Assembly (NCBI RefSeq): GCF_000308815.1
Contig: NZ_BAFX01000007.1
Span: 51,608 to 115,607 of the forward strand
Origin: Nocardia concava NBRC 100430
Lineage (GTDB): Bacteria > Actinomycetota > Actinomycetes > Mycobacteriales > Mycobacteriaceae
Direction of reading: 5' to 3'
DNA: 64,000 nt
Position 1 is the first letter of the stretch. Every line of letters begins with the position of its first letter. The notes under the pieces are model-generated. The model made no database searches. It had not been told where the DNA came from and saw only the letters and a program-made list of their open reading frames with translations. Position numbers and translations under genes: made by a program. Shown here piece after piece: positions 46,679 through 56,891 of the stretch.

Positions 46679-47326
46679 ATGACCACCCTGCTGCACCTCG
46701 ACGCCAGTGCCCGCCGCCACTCGATCAGCCGTGAACTCGGCGCCACCTTCGCCGACGCCTGGCGCTCCGAACACCCGGACGGCCGCTACATCCACCGCGA
46801 CCTGGCCGCCGATCCGATCCCGTTCATCGGCGAGGGCTGGACCGAACTGTGCGATCGCGTGCTGGCCAATGGCAGCACCGACCTCGACCGCCTGTCCGAA
46901 CTGGTGAATTCGCCCGCGCAGCAGGCGGCTTGGGAGGTCGTGGAACCGCTGCTGGCCGAGGTTCGCGCGGCCGATATCGTGCTGATCGGCACGCCGATGT
47001 ACAACTACTCGATTCCCGCCAGCCTCAAGGCCTGGCTGGATCAGATCACCTTCCCTCGAATGTCGCTGGCCCCCACCAGCTTCGTGGTCGTGACCGCACG
47101 CGGTGGCGCGTACTCGCCGGGTGCGCCGAAGGCGGCCTACGACTACCAGGAGCGCTACCTGCGCGACTTCTTCGCGGGCCATTTCGCCGTCGAGGACACG
47201 GTTTTCATCAATGCGGAACTGGTCAACTCGCGCCAGGATCCCGCGCTGGCCCACCTGCGTGAGAAGCACGACGTCTCGTACGCCGCCGCCCTCGACGCGG
47301 CGCACAAGCTCGGCAAGCAGTACTGA
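46679..47326 (+). CDS. FMN-dependent NADH-azoreductase (quinone reductase)
   Basis: 215 residues of the AzoR/flavodoxin-like fold. HLDASARRHSISRELG binds the FMN phosphate, PMYNYSIPASLKAWLDQ is the conserved flavin-contact block, and TARGGAYSP the last loop. It reduces quinones and azo dyes with NADH, two electrons at a time. GGGAG precedes the ATG 46679. Forms an operon with the SMR gene 20 bases downstream, both under the divergent TetR regulator: a detoxification unit. Confidence 0.92.
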   Translation: MTTLLHLDASARRHSISRELGATFADAWRSEHPDGRYIHRDLAADPIPFIGEGWTELCDRVLANGSTDLDRLSELVNSPAQQAAWEVVEPLLAEVRAADIVLIGTPMYNYSIPASLKAWLDQITFPRMSLAPTSFVVVTARGGAYSPGAPKAAYDYQERYLRDFFAGHFAVEDTVFINAELVNSRQDPALAHLREKHDVSYAAALDAAHKLGKQY

Positions 47327-47346
47327 GATGACAAGGGAGTACTGAA

Positions 47347-47667
47347 ATGAACTGGCTCGTCCTGGCTTTGGCGGGCGTGGTGGAGATCGCGTGGTCGCAG
47401 TCCATCAAGCCGACCCAGAATTTCACCAAGCCGCTGCCCACCCTGATCTGCTTCATCCTCGCGGCGGTCGCGGTGTACCTGCTCTCCTACGCCATGCAGT
47501 CGCTGCCGGTGGGCACGGCCTACGCCATCTTCACCGGTATCGGCGCGGTGGGCGCGATCGCGCTGGGCATCGTGGTGCAGAAGGATCCGCTGAGCGCGGG
47601 CCGGGTGCTGGCGCTGTCCCTGATCATCGGCGGCATCGTGCTGGCTCGGGTCACCAATCCCGAGTGA
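47347..47667 (+). CDS. SMR-family transporter (SugE/Gdx-like)
   Basis: 106 residues with four helices. The N-terminal LVLALAGVVEIAWSQS holds the essential Glu13, and SLPVGTAYAIFTGIGAVGA is the conserved helix 3-4 block. The W-x-G/E-V-x-W pattern and 'AYAIFTGIGAVGA' fit the SugE branch, whose characterised members export guanidinium or quaternary ammonium ions by proton antiport. No guanidine riboswitch lies upstream, so it is likely to be controlled by the TetR regulator. AAGGGAG before the ATG. Confidence 0.9.
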   Translation: MNWLVLALAGVVEIAWSQSIKPTQNFTKPLPTLICFILAAVAVYLLSYAMQSLPVGTAYAIFTGIGAVGAIALGIVVQKDPLSAGRVLALSLIIGGIVLARVTNPE

Positions 47668-47683
47668 CGGCCCGCCGGGGCGG

Positions 47684-47689
47684 TATCGT
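47684..47689 (+). promoter_or_regulatory. -10 box of a leaderless gene
   Basis: TATCGT ends eight bases before the ATG at 47698. Confidence 0.45.
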
Positions 47690-47697
47690 CGCGCCCC

Positions 47698-48138
47698 ATG
47701 GACGTTGCGCCCCCGCGGCCACCCGACCTCTCCGCGCGACCGTTCTTCCTGGTCGCCGAGCGCATCATGGCCGCCTCGCCCGCCGAGCTCTACCACCAGT
47801 GCACCACCGGGTTCGGACTCTGGTTCGCCGACCCGGGCTCGGTGCTCATGCGCGCCGCGGTGAACGAGCCGTTCTACTTCACCGCGGGCGGCGGCCACCC
47901 GCACTACGGCAGATTCCTGCGCCTGGAACCCGAGCGCCTGGTGGAACTCACCTGGGTCACCAGCGGCACCGAGGGCGCGGAAACCGTTGTCACCCTCGAA
48001 CTCTCGGCCCACGGCGCGGGAACGGCGCTGCTGCTCACCCACGCCGGATTCCAGTCGGCGGACAGTCGTGACCGCCACGAGGCGGCCTGGCCGAAGATCC
48101 TGGAGCGCTGGGATCACCGCACCGCCGCGGCGGTCTGA
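47698..48138 (+). CDS. SRPBCC (AHSA1-like) domain protein
   Basis: 146 residues. The FWLVAER-like opening (FFLVAERIMAASPAELYH), the HYGRFLRLEPERLVELTWV strand pair and the C-terminal helix LTHAGFQSADSRDRHEAAWPKILERW define the Activator-of-Hsp90-like SRPBCC fold, which forms a hydrophobic cavity for a lipid or other ligand. Function unknown. It has its own leaderless-type promoter 8 bases upstream and stands between the SMR gene and the OsmC gene. Confidence 0.85.
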   Translation: MDVAPPRPPDLSARPFFLVAERIMAASPAELYHQCTTGFGLWFADPGSVLMRAAVNEPFYFTAGGGHPHYGRFLRLEPERLVELTWVTSGTEGAETVVTLELSAHGAGTALLLTHAGFQSADSRDRHEAAWPKILERWDHRTAAAV

Positions 48139-48183
48139 AGCGTAGGTTCGACGCCGTACCCGGAAAATACGAAAGGACTTGGC

Positions 48184-48627
48184 ATGCCCACACGTAGCGC
48201 GCGCACAGCTTGGACCGGCGGTCTCCAGGACGGCTCGGGTCAGGTCGAACTGGTCAGCTCGGGCGTCGGCAAGTACGACGTCTCGTTCCCGAAGCGCGCC
48301 GCCGACAACGCCGACGGCACCACCAGCCCCGAGGAGCTCATCGCCGCCGCGCACTCCTCCTGCTACTCCATGGCGCTCTCGGGCCAGATCGGTAATGCCG
48401 GCGGCACCGTGCAGAGCCTGGACACCACCGCCGATGTGACGCTGGGCCCGGACCCGGCGGGCGGCTTCCGCATCTCCAAGATCAAGATCACCGTGGTCGG
48501 CCGGGCGTCGGGCATCGACGAGGCCGGCTTCCTGGCCGCCGCCGAGGCCGCCAAGGCGGGCTGCCCGGTCTCCAAGGCGCTGAGCGGCGTCGACACCATC
48601 GAGCTGGACGCCACCTTCGAGGCCTGA
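48184..48627 (+). CDS. OsmC/Ohr-family peroxiredoxin
   Basis: 147 residues. Thiol peroxidase that reduces organic hydroperoxides. The two redox cysteines are Cys60 (AAHSSCYSMAL) and Cys127 (AKAGCPVSKAL), with the SPEELIAAAHS motif of OsmC. GAAAGGA lies just upstream of the ATG. OsmC-branch rather than Ohr, judged by the SPEEL and 'GCPVSKAL' motifs. Ends at a terminator shared with the convergent mhuD gene. Confidence 0.93.
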   Translation: MPTRSARTAWTGGLQDGSGQVELVSSGVGKYDVSFPKRAADNADGTTSPEELIAAAHSSCYSMALSGQIGNAGGTVQSLDTTADVTLGPDPAGGFRISKIKITVVGRASGIDEAGFLAAAEAAKAGCPVSKALSGVDTIELDATFEA

Positions 48628-48648
48628 GACGCACGGGCCCAACTCGAG

Positions 48649-48685
48649 AAATCCCGGCCGACGCTCAGGTCAGCCGGGATTTTTT
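48649..48685. terminator. Bidirectional terminator between osmC and mhuD
   Basis: AAATCCCGGC (48649-48658) pairs with GCCGGGATTT (48673-48682), loop 14 bases, then a T-run to 48685. Confidence 0.8.
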
Positions 48686-48695
48686 GTGGGTGTGA

Positions 48696-49007
48696 TCAGG
48701 CGTTCTTGCCCGCCACGTCCATGACGACCTCGAATTCCAGCAGGGACGCGCCGGTGGCGACGGGCTTGCGGGCCTCACCCGAATGGGCCTCGCGGGCCGG
48801 GCCGTCGCGCCAGGCCGCGAAGGACTCCTCGGAATCCCACTGCGTGACAACGAAATACCGGTTGTCACCGGAGACCGGGCGGAGCAGCTGGAAACCCAGG
48901 AAACCGGGGGAGTTCTCGACGGCGTGCGCGCGGTGGGCGAAGCGCTGTTCCAGTTCGGGGCCCGCGCCCTCGGGCACCTCGATTGCGTTGATCTTGACGA
49001 CTGCCAT
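48696..49007 (-). CDS. mhuD: Haem-degrading monooxygenase MhuD
   Basis: 103 residues, ABM fold. The key residues of M. tuberculosis MhuD (Rv3592) are all at their known positions: Asn7 (VVKINAIE), Trp66 (FAAW) and His75 (EAHSG), the proximal haem ligand. MhuD cleaves haem to mycobilins and iron without releasing CO, which suggests haem use as an iron source. ATG 49007 is preceded by TAGGGT at the leaderless spacing. Divergent from an alpha/beta hydrolase, as Rv3592 and Rv3591c are. Confidence 0.95.
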   Translation of the reverse strand: MAVVKINAIEVPEGAGPELEQRFAHRAHAVENSPGFLGFQLLRPVSGDNRYFVVTQWDSEESFAAWRDGPAREAHSGEARKPVATGASLLEFEVVMDVAGKNA

Positions 49008-49014
49008 GGGGCCG

Positions 49015-49043
49015 ACCCTACTCCGGCGCATCGGACGTATCGT
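49015..49043. promoter_or_regulatory. Back-to-back leaderless promoters of mhuD and the alpha/beta hydrolase gene
   Basis: TAGGGT on the minus strand (49015-49020) ends seven bases before the mhuD ATG; TATCGT on the plus strand (49038-49043) ends eight bases before the hydrolase ATG. Both fit in a 44-bp gap, so their -35 regions overlap. Confidence 0.55.
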
Positions 49044-49051
49044 TCGAGGCG

Positions 49052-49795
49052 ATGTTGTATGACGAAGGCGGCACCGGGACCTCGATCCTGCTGCTGCACG
49101 GATTGATGGGCAGCGCCCGAACCTGGCGATCGCAGTTGCCCTGGCTGCGCGAGTTCGGGCACGTGTACACCTTCGACGCCGCCGGTCACGGGCGACCCGC
49201 GCCCGAGCAATTGACCACCGAGGCATTCGTGGCGGACCTGGCGGCGGCCACCGCCGAGATCCCCGGGCCCATGGTGGTGATCGGGCATTCGATGGGCGGG
49301 CTGCACGGCTGGATGTTCACCGCCGCGCATCCGGATCGGGTGCGGGCGCTGGTGGTCGAGGATATGGCCCCGGACTTCCAGGGGCGCACCGCCGAGAATT
49401 GGGCGTCCGTGATTTCGGCTTGGCCGCAACCGTTTCCGGACGAGGCGGCGGTGCTGGGGTTCTTCGGACCGGTGGCGGGGCGGTATTTCCTCGACTCGTT
49501 CGTGCGGGGTCCGGACGGGTATCGGCTGCACGGCGAGGTCCCCACGTTCCGGGACATCTCCGAGGAGTGGGGGACCCGTGACTTCTGGTCCCAATGGAAA
49601 TCCATCACCGTGCCGACGCTGCTGATCGAGGGCGAGCACACCATCACCCCGCCGGGGCAGATGCGTGAGATGGCCGAGGTTCATCCGGATGCGAGACACG
49701 TCGTCATCGCGGATGCGGGGCATCTCGTGCACGACGATCAACCTGCCGCCTACCGGGTCGAAGTCGAGGAGTTTCTGTGCCGCGTCCTCGTTTGA
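49052..49795 (+). CDS. Alpha/beta hydrolase (Rv3591c-like)
   Basis: 247 residues, soluble, no signal peptide. ILLLHGLMGSART gives the oxyanion loop, GHSMGG the nucleophile serine, and the C-terminal DAGHLVHDDQP the catalytic histidine; the acid is likely Glu in LLIEGEH. The hydrolase class is broad and the substrate unknown. It corresponds to Rv3591c. Its position divergent from mhuD is conserved, hinting at a linked role in haem or iron metabolism, which is inference. Confidence 0.9.
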   Translation: MLYDEGGTGTSILLLHGLMGSARTWRSQLPWLREFGHVYTFDAAGHGRPAPEQLTTEAFVADLAAATAEIPGPMVVIGHSMGGLHGWMFTAAHPDRVRALVVEDMAPDFQGRTAENWASVISAWPQPFPDEAAVLGFFGPVAGRYFLDSFVRGPDGYRLHGEVPTFRDISEEWGTRDFWSQWKSITVPTLLIEGEHTITPPGQMREMAEVHPDARHVVIADAGHLVHDDQPAAYRVEVEEFLCRVLV

Positions 49796-49874
49796 GGGCG
49801 GGTGCCTTCAGTCGGAGGGGGTTGTCGTCGTATGCTCGGCTCGACCGAGAATTCCTGACGGATGGTGACCAACG

Positions 49875-51047
49875 ATGATCGACTTCTCGATTCCCGCCGA
49901 CCTTGCTGCCGAACGTGATCGGGTTCGCCAGTTCGTCATCGACAAGATCGTGCCCTTCGAGCGCGACCCGCGCCTGACCGCGCACGGCCCCAACGACGAA
50001 CTGCGGCAGGAAATGGTCGAGCTGGCCCGCGCCGAGAAGCTGCTCACCATCCAGGCCCCGGTCGAGCTGGGCGGCCGCGGCCTCACCCATGTCGAGCAGG
50101 CAGTGCTCTACGAGGCGTCGGGCTGGTCCACCCTGGGCCCGGTCGCCATGAACTGCGCCGCCCCCGACGAGGGCAATATGTTCCTGCTCTCCAAGATCGC
50201 GAATCCGGAACAGACGCAACGCTTCCTGCAGCCGGTCATCGACGGCCACCAGCGCAGCGTGTTCGCCATGACCGAGCCCGGCGGCGCGGGCTCGGACCCG
50301 AACCAGCTCGCCACCGAGGCCGTGTTCGACGGTGAGAACTTCACCATCAATGGCCGCAAATGGCTGATCACCGGTGCGGACGGCGCGAAGACCTGGATCA
50401 TCATGGCGCGCTTGGCCGCCAACCCCCACCTGCCCGAGGGCCCGACCCTGTTCCTGTGCGAGGGCGACACCGAGGGCATCGTGATCGACCGGATCATGAA
50501 CACCATGGACCGCAACTACGTCGGCGGCCATGCGGTGGTGAACTTCGAAAACCTGGTGCTGCCCAGGGAATCCGTGCTCGGCGAGACCGGCCAGGCGCTG
50601 CGCTACGCCCAGCTGCGGCTGGCCCCGGCCCGCCTCACCCACTGCATGCGCTGGCTGGGCGCGGCCGAGCGGGCCCAGTCCATCGCGGTCGACTACGCCA
50701 AGACCCGCACCGCCTTCGGCAAGCCGATCGGCGAGCACCAGGGCGTGTCGTTCATGTTGGCGGACAACGAGATCGCGCTGCACCAGTGCCGCCTGACCAT
50801 CTGGCACGCCTGCTGGCTGATGGATCAGGGCCACAAGGCCCGCCACGAATCCTCGATCGCCAAGTCATATGTGTCCGAGGAGCTGTTCAAGGTCACCGAC
50901 CGCTGCGTGCAGGTGCTCGGCGGCATCGGCATCTCCGATGAGACGGTGGTGGAGATGATCTTCCGCGATATGCGCGCCTTCCGCCTCTACGACGGCCCGA
51001 CCGAGGTGCACAAGTACGCCATCGGACGGCACCTGTTGCGGGACTGA
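49875..51047 (+). CDS. Acyl-CoA dehydrogenase family protein
   Basis: 390 residues. FAD-dependent oxidation of acyl-CoA to enoyl-CoA. AMTEPGGAGSDPNQL and the GRKWLITGADGAKTWIIM block bind FAD and substrate; the C-terminal QVLGGIGISDETVVEMIFRDMRAFRLYDGPTEVHK (quoted in parts: QVLGGIGISDETVVE, RLYDGPTEVHK) holds the FAD-contact and the usual end. The catalytic Glu is not certain by eye. It resembles the branch of actinobacterial acyl-CoA dehydrogenases with long, unusual substrates. An enoyl-CoA hydratase gene follows on the same strand. Confidence 0.92.
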   Translation: MIDFSIPADLAAERDRVRQFVIDKIVPFERDPRLTAHGPNDELRQEMVELARAEKLLTIQAPVELGGRGLTHVEQAVLYEASGWSTLGPVAMNCAAPDEGNMFLLSKIANPEQTQRFLQPVIDGHQRSVFAMTEPGGAGSDPNQLATEAVFDGENFTINGRKWLITGADGAKTWIIMARLAANPHLPEGPTLFLCEGDTEGIVIDRIMNTMDRNYVGGHAVVNFENLVLPRESVLGETGQALRYAQLRLAPARLTHCMRWLGAAERAQSIAVDYAKTRTAFGKPIGEHQGVSFMLADNEIALHQCRLTIWHACWLMDQGHKARHESSIAKSYVSEELFKVTDRCVQVLGGIGISDETVVEMIFRDMRAFRLYDGPTEVHKYAIGRHLLRD

Positions 51048-51201
51048 CGGGGTTGTCGTTTGCCAGGGCGACGACTGATTTAGGGCGACCGGGGTAACTC
51101 GCCGGGTACGTCCAAAATTGGGGCACCCTATATCCGTCGGCCGCCAACGTAACTGGTCACGGCACCTGGTCTGGCCTCGAGACGCGGAGAGGCGGGACAG
51201 C

Positions 51202-51207
51202 TAGGAT
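51202..51207 (+). promoter_or_regulatory. -10 box of a leaderless gene
   Basis: TAGGAT ends eight bases before the enoyl-CoA hydratase ATG at 51216, so this gene has its own promoter. Confidence 0.5.
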
Positions 51208-51215
51208 CTGCGCCT

Positions 51216-52028
51216 ATGAGTTCGGAATTGCACGTGGACGTCTCCGGTGGCGTCGCGGTGCTCACGCTCAATCGGCCCGCCCAGCAGAACGCCCTGACTC
51301 CCGCCATGGCGTCCGAGCTGGGGGCCTCGCTGCGGCGCTGCGACAATGACGACGCCATCGGGGCGGTCGTCATCACCGGCACCCCGCCCGCGTTCTGCGC
51401 GGGCGCGGACCTGTCGCTGAAGGTCGGTGAGGTCAACGGCCTCATCGACCCGCCGCCCTTCCGGATTCGAAAACCGGTCATCGCCGCGGTGAACGGGCAT
51501 GCCGTGGGCATCGGCCTGGAGATCGCCCTGCAGTGCGACCTGCGCTACGTGGCCCGAGACGCGGTCTACGCGCTCAACCAGGTGCGCCGCGGCGCGCTCG
51601 CCGACGGCTACGCGCATTTCACCCTGCCCCGCCTGATCGGCAGCGCCCGCGCCGCCGATCTGCTGCTCACCGGCCGCACCTTCGACGGTGACGAGGCGCG
51701 CTCGCTGGGCCTGGCCAATGCCTGCCTGCATGCCGCCGAGGTGCTCCCGACCGCCCTCGAGGTGGCCCACGACATCGCGCACGGTTCGGCCCCGCTCCCG
51801 GTCGCCCTGTCCAAGCGGCTGCTCTGGGAGGCGCCCACCATGACGCCGGAAACGGTGGGCCGCTTGGAAACCGAGCTCAACGACTATGTCGCCAAGAGCA
51901 CCGACGGCGGTGAGGGCGTGGCCGCGCTCAAGGACCGCCGCCCGCCCAAGTGGACCGGCAGCGTCAGCGGCGAATGGCCGGCCTGGGACGCGGTGACCGG
52001 CGGCGAGCAGCGCCCCGGCCTGGACTGA
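51216..52028 (+). CDS. Enoyl-CoA hydratase/isomerase (crotonase family)
   Basis: 270 residues. The crotonase fold is clear: AFCAGADLSLKVGEV gives the oxyanion hole, KPVIAAVNGHAVGIGLEIALQCDLRYVARDAVYAL (in parts: VIAAVNGHAVGIGLEI) the second. The catalytic Glu pair of true hydratases is not obvious: the first expected position reads Arg-Gly in the QVRRGALADG stretch, so an isomerase or other activity is possible. Follows an acyl-CoA dehydrogenase by 168 bases, with its own promoter. Likely beta-oxidation of a special acyl chain. Confidence 0.88.
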   Translation: MSSELHVDVSGGVAVLTLNRPAQQNALTPAMASELGASLRRCDNDDAIGAVVITGTPPAFCAGADLSLKVGEVNGLIDPPPFRIRKPVIAAVNGHAVGIGLEIALQCDLRYVARDAVYALNQVRRGALADGYAHFTLPRLIGSARAADLLLTGRTFDGDEARSLGLANACLHAAEVLPTALEVAHDIAHGSAPLPVALSKRLLWEAPTMTPETVGRLETELNDYVAKSTDGGEGVAALKDRRPPKWTGSVSGEWPAWDAVTGGEQRPGLD

Positions 52029-52040
52029 GCCGGACCGGGG

Positions 52041-52319
52041 TCAGCGGCCGCCGCTGATGGCGATCAGCAGGAACAGGATTCCGACGATCACCATCAGGCA
52101 GGTGCCGATGACGCCGAGCACGTAGCCGACCACCACCTGGACGCGGCCACCGAACCGGCCCTCGCCCGCCTCGATCTCGTTGAGCGCCCGCCGGCCCATG
52201 GCCCAGGCGATCGGGCCCAGCGCGCCGCAGCAGAACACGCTCAGCGCGCCCAGCAGCAGGACGGCCGTGGCGTGCTCGTGTTCGACGGGGGAACCGAGGG
52301 GCGGCTGATCGTAGACCAC
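52041..52319 (-). CDS. DUF4190 membrane protein
   Basis: 92 residues with two membrane helices (~18-40 and ~62-88) joined by MGRRALNEIEAGEGRFGGR, the usual DUF4190 linker. An N-terminal Pro/Gly/His stretch is short. Function unknown; many actinobacteria carry several copies. GTG at 52319 with TAAACT six bases upstream gives a leaderless-type start. It stands alone between the enoyl-CoA hydratase and rlmB. Confidence 0.85.
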   Translation of the reverse strand: MVYDQPPLGSPVEHEHATAVLLLGALSVFCCGALGPIAWAMGRRALNEIEAGEGRFGGRVQVVVGYVLGVIGTCLMVIVGILFLLIAISGGR

Positions 52320-52325
52320 CGCCCG

Positions 52326-52331
52326 AGTTTA
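52326..52331 (-). promoter_or_regulatory. -10 box of the DUF4190 gene (leaderless)
   Basis: TAAACT on the minus strand ends six bases before the GTG at 52319. Confidence 0.45.
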
Positions 52332-52379
52332 CGGGCGTGAGCACCGCGCGGGCAGGCTGACGCGCGGTTTTCGCTTGCG

Positions 52380-52421
52380 CCACTTGATCATCGAGGGCCG
52401 ATGCCCTCGGCAACCAAGTGG
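52380..52421 (-). terminator. Two-storey hairpin downstream of rlmB
   Basis: Outer stem CCACTTG (52380-52386) with CAAGTGG (52415-52421); inner stem CGAGGGC (52392-52398) with GCCCTCG (52403-52409), CGAT loop; the two are joined by a symmetric 5x5 internal loop. It probably ends the cysS-rlmB unit. A further stem, ACCGCGCG/CGCGCGGT with TTT, lies at 52343-52370. Confidence 0.5.
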
Positions 52422-52473
52422 GCGACCGTCCGAGTCAGACTCGGCTCTGCCGAATCAAGCGCGGCAGTACCGA

Positions 52474-53457
52474 TCAGGCCCGGCGCTGCCGCGCGACCTC
52501 GGCCAGCACCACACCGGCCGCCACCGACGCGTTGAGCGACTCCACCGGCCCCGCCATCGGAATACTCAGGATCGCGTCGCAGTTCTCGCGCACCAGGCGC
52601 GAGAGCCCCTTGCCCTCGGAACCCACCACGATGACCGTCGGTGCGCTGCCGTCGAATTCGTCGAGGGTGGTGTCGCCGCCCGCGTCCAGGCCGACGATCT
52701 GGTAGCCCTTGTTGGCCCAATCCTTCAGCGTGCGAGTCAGATTCGTGGCCCGCGCGACCGGAAGCCGCGCCGCCGCACCGGCACTCGTGCGCCACGCCAC
52801 CGCGGTCACGCTGGCACTGCGCCGCTGCGGGATCACCACGCCCTGCCCGCCGAAGGCCGCCACCGAACGGATGACCGCGCCCAGGTTGCGGGGGTCGGTG
52901 ATGTTGTCCAGCGCCACCAGCAGCGCCGGCTCGCCCGAGTTGTGCACCCGGTCCACCAGATCGTCCGGATGCGCGTACTTGTACGGCGGCACCTGCAGCG
53001 CCATGCCCTGATGCATGGCGTTGTGGCTCATCTTGTCCAGGTCGGTGCGCGGCACCTCCAGGATCGAGATACCGGTCTCGGCGGCCGTCTTCACCGCCTC
53101 GGAGAGCCGCTCGTCGTTCTCGGTGCCGTTGGCGACGTAGAGCGCGGTGGCGGGCACGCCCGCGCGCAGGCACTCCACCACCGGGTTGCGGCCGAGCACC
53201 AGCTCCGGACCCTCGTTGTCCTTGCGGCCCGCGATCGGTCGGGAGGCATTGCGCGACCGGGCGGTGGCGGCCGACGCCTCGGCCTTGGCCTTCGCCTTGG
53301 CGCGCTTGGCGGCGACGTGGTAGACCCGGTCCTCGGCCTTGGGGGTCGCGCCCTTGCCCTCGAGCCCGCGGCGGCGCTGCCCGCCGGAACCGACGGTCTG
53401 CCCCTTCTTGGTGCCGGACTTGCGCGTCGCCCCGCGTCGCTGGGAATTGCCTGCCAT
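52474..53457 (-). CDS. rlmB: 23S rRNA (guanosine-2'-O-)-methyltransferase, TrmH/SPOUT family
   Basis: 327 residues. Methylates the 2'-O of G2251 in 23S rRNA (E. coli numbering). The SPOUT motifs are [20 protein letters not shown] (motif 1), VVGSEGKGL (motif 2) and [19 protein letters not shown] (motif 3). The first ~75 residues form a Lys/Arg/Gly-rich basic extension (RNA-binding), as in the mycobacterial Rv3579c, longer than in E. coli. ATG 53457. Lies downstream of cysS, separated by 237 bases. Confidence 0.94.
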   Translation of the reverse strand: MAGNSQRRGATRKSGTKKGQTVGSGGQRRRGLEGKGATPKAEDRVYHVAAKRAKAKAKAEASAATARSRNASRPIAGRKDNEGPELVLGRNPVVECLRAGVPATALYVANGTENDERLSEAVKTAAETGISILEVPRTDLDKMSHNAMHQGMALQVPPYKYAHPDDLVDRVHNSGEPALLVALDNITDPRNLGAVIRSVAAFGGQGVVIPQRRSASVTAVAWRTSAGAAARLPVARATNLTRTLKDWANKGYQIVGLDAGGDTTLDEFDGSAPTVIVVGSEGKGLSRLVRENCDAILSIPMAGPVESLNASVAAGVVLAEVARQRRA

Positions 53458-53661
53458 CTCTTCGCCTTCCGTATCTGCGGTAGCCCGCCTCGACCCGGCC
53501 GCGGGTCGAACCCGCTCGCGAGAAGATCATGCGGGATACCTGCATCCGGTCGGCGCAGCAAACGGCTGCGCCCTGTGCCTCTGTGTCAACCGGCTGCCTA
53601 AACCACGCCGGGACCCTACGAATTCTGCCTCACGCTGGGCCGAAGCCCCGAATTCGGTGTG

Positions 53662-53689
53662 CTCCGCCACACCGCGCGGTGCGGCGGAG
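53662..53689 (-). terminator. Hairpin after cysS
   Basis: CTCCGCCACACCG (53662-53674) pairs with CGGTGCGGCGGAG (53677-53689) with one mismatch, six bases after the cysS stop. The remaining 53,458-53,661 gap holds no gene I can support. Confidence 0.55.
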
Positions 53690-53694
53690 TTCGA

Positions 53695-55095
<1,401 letters not shown>

Positions 55096-55102
55096 GACGG
55101 GC

Positions 55103-55108
55103 ATCCTA
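55103..55108 (-). promoter_or_regulatory. -10 box of cysS (leaderless)
   Basis: TAGGAT on the minus strand ends seven bases before GTG 55095. It overlaps the alternative ATG at 55104, which argues against that start. Confidence 0.5.
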
Positions 55109-55138
55109 GCTGTTGGGATTTGGCGGTTTACGGGCGCG

Positions 55139-55624
55139 TCAGGCCCGACAACACAGCAGCGCGGTGGCGACCGCCGCCACGCCCTCGCCACGGCCCGTGA
55201 GGCCCAAACCGTCGGTGGTCGTGCCGGATACCGATACCGGCGCACCCAGAATCTCACCCAGCACCTGTTGTGCCTCGACTCGGCGCGGACCGATTTTCGG
55301 GCGATTTCCGATTACCTGTACAGCCGCATTGACAATGTCGAATCCGGATTCGTCCAAAAGCCGCCGGACTTCCTTCAACATGGCCGCGCCCGACACGCCC
55401 TCCCATTCGGGACGGCCGGTGCCGAAAATCGCTCCCACATCGCCCAATCCGGCCGCGGACAGCAAGGCGTCGCACAGCGCGTGCGCCGCCACATCGCCGT
55501 CGGAATGACCGGCGCAGCCGCTGTCGCCCTCGAACAGCAGACCCGCCATCCAGCAGGCCCGGCCGGGTTCGACGGGATGCACATCGCTGCCGATTCCGGT
55601 GCGCAGGGCGCGGGGATCGATCAC
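55139..55624 (-). CDS. ispF: 2-C-methyl-D-erythritol 2,4-cyclodiphosphate synthase
   Basis: 161 residues. Fifth step of the MEP isoprenoid pathway, releasing CMP. GSDVHPV holds the zinc Asp-x-His pair, [18 protein letters not shown] the second block with its zinc His, and [14 protein letters not shown] the C-terminal motif. GTG start overlaps the ispD stop (GTGA), so the two are co-translated, as in Rv3581c-Rv3582c. Confidence 0.96.
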   Translation of the reverse strand: MIDPRALRTGIGSDVHPVEPGRACWMAGLLFEGDSGCAGHSDGDVAAHALCDALLSAAGLGDVGAIFGTGRPEWEGVSGAAMLKEVRRLLDESGFDIVNAAVQVIGNRPKIGPRRVEAQQVLGEILGAPVSVSGTTTDGLGLTGRGEGVAAVATALLCCRA

Positions 55625-56367
55625 GGCGCGATCACCGCCTCGCGTGTCGTGTCCAGCCCACCTGCGGTGTCGGCGGTATCACGGCGGGCGGCAAGGGTAT
55701 TGGCCAGGACCAGATCGAGCGGCGTGGTGATCTTGAAGGCCAGGGCGTCGCCGGGCACCGTGTGCACCGTCGCTCCCAGCATCTCCACCAACCCCGCATC
55801 GTCCGTCGCCTGTGTCCCCACAGCGTAGGCGGCACGCAACAGCGCGGCGTCGAAGCCCTGCGGAGTCTGGATGGCGCGCAGGCCGGAGCGGTCGGGCGTG
55901 CCCGTCACCGCGCCCGTGGAGTCCACGGATTTGATGGTGTCTGTCACCGGCAGGGCGGGCACCACGGCCTGGGCGCCCGCACGTAATTCCTCGACCACGC
56001 GGGTGACCAGCGCGGGAGGGGTGAGGGCACGGGCGGCGTCGTGCACGAGCACCAGGGTGGCCTCGGGTGCGGCGGCGAGTCCGGCCCGCACCGAATCGGT
56101 GCGTTCGGCCCCGCCGGGCACCACGTGCACGGGGACCAGCGAATCGGGCAGCAGGGCCCGGGTCTCGTCGACGAGTTCGGCGGGCACCATAACCACAACG
56201 TCGTCGACGGAACCGGAATCGATCAGCCCCTGGACCGCCCGAGTGAGCATGGGACTGCCGCCGACGTGGACGAAGGCCTTCGGCTTGTTCTCACCGAGAC
56301 GCACGCCCATGCCGGCGGCAGGAACCAGAGCGACGACACGGATGTCGTCGCCGGGTGTTGTTTTCAC
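55621..56367 (-). CDS. ispD: 2-C-methyl-D-erythritol 4-phosphate cytidylyltransferase
   Basis: 248 residues. Third step of the MEP pathway, adding CMP to [24 protein letters not shown] is the nucleotide-binding start with its catalytic Arg and Lys, and [11 protein letters not shown] the metal-binding Asp. ATG 56367 lies just two bases after the carD stop, so all three genes (carD-ispD-ispF) are likely one operon. Confidence 0.96.
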   Translation of the reverse strand: MKTTPGDDIRVVALVPAAGMGVRLGENKPKAFVHVGGSPMLTRAVQGLIDSGSVDDVVVMVPAELVDETRALLPDSLVPVHVVPGGAERTDSVRAGLAAAPEATLVLVHDAARALTPPALVTRVVEELRAGAQAVVPALPVTDTIKSVDSTGAVTGTPDRSGLRAIQTPQGFDAALLRAAYAVGTQATDDAGLVEMLGATVHTVPGDALAFKITTPLDLVLANTLAARRDTADTAGGLDTTREAVIAP

Positions 56368-56369
56368 GG

Positions 56370-56891
<522 letters not shown>

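Noticed and set aside
47327..47346. Guanidine riboswitch expected before a SugE-type SMR gene
   Set aside because: The gap is 20 bases, too short, and the gene is in the azoR operon with a TetR regulator.
40520..52300. Mobile island or prophage in the accessory blocks
   Set aside because: No integrase, transposase, tRNA or direct-repeat boundary is visible, and base composition is similar to the flanks.
53500..53530. GCGGGTTCGACCCGC resembling a tRNA T-arm
   Set aside because: The five-base T-stem does not pair around a seven-base loop and no acceptor, D or anticodon arms can be built around it.
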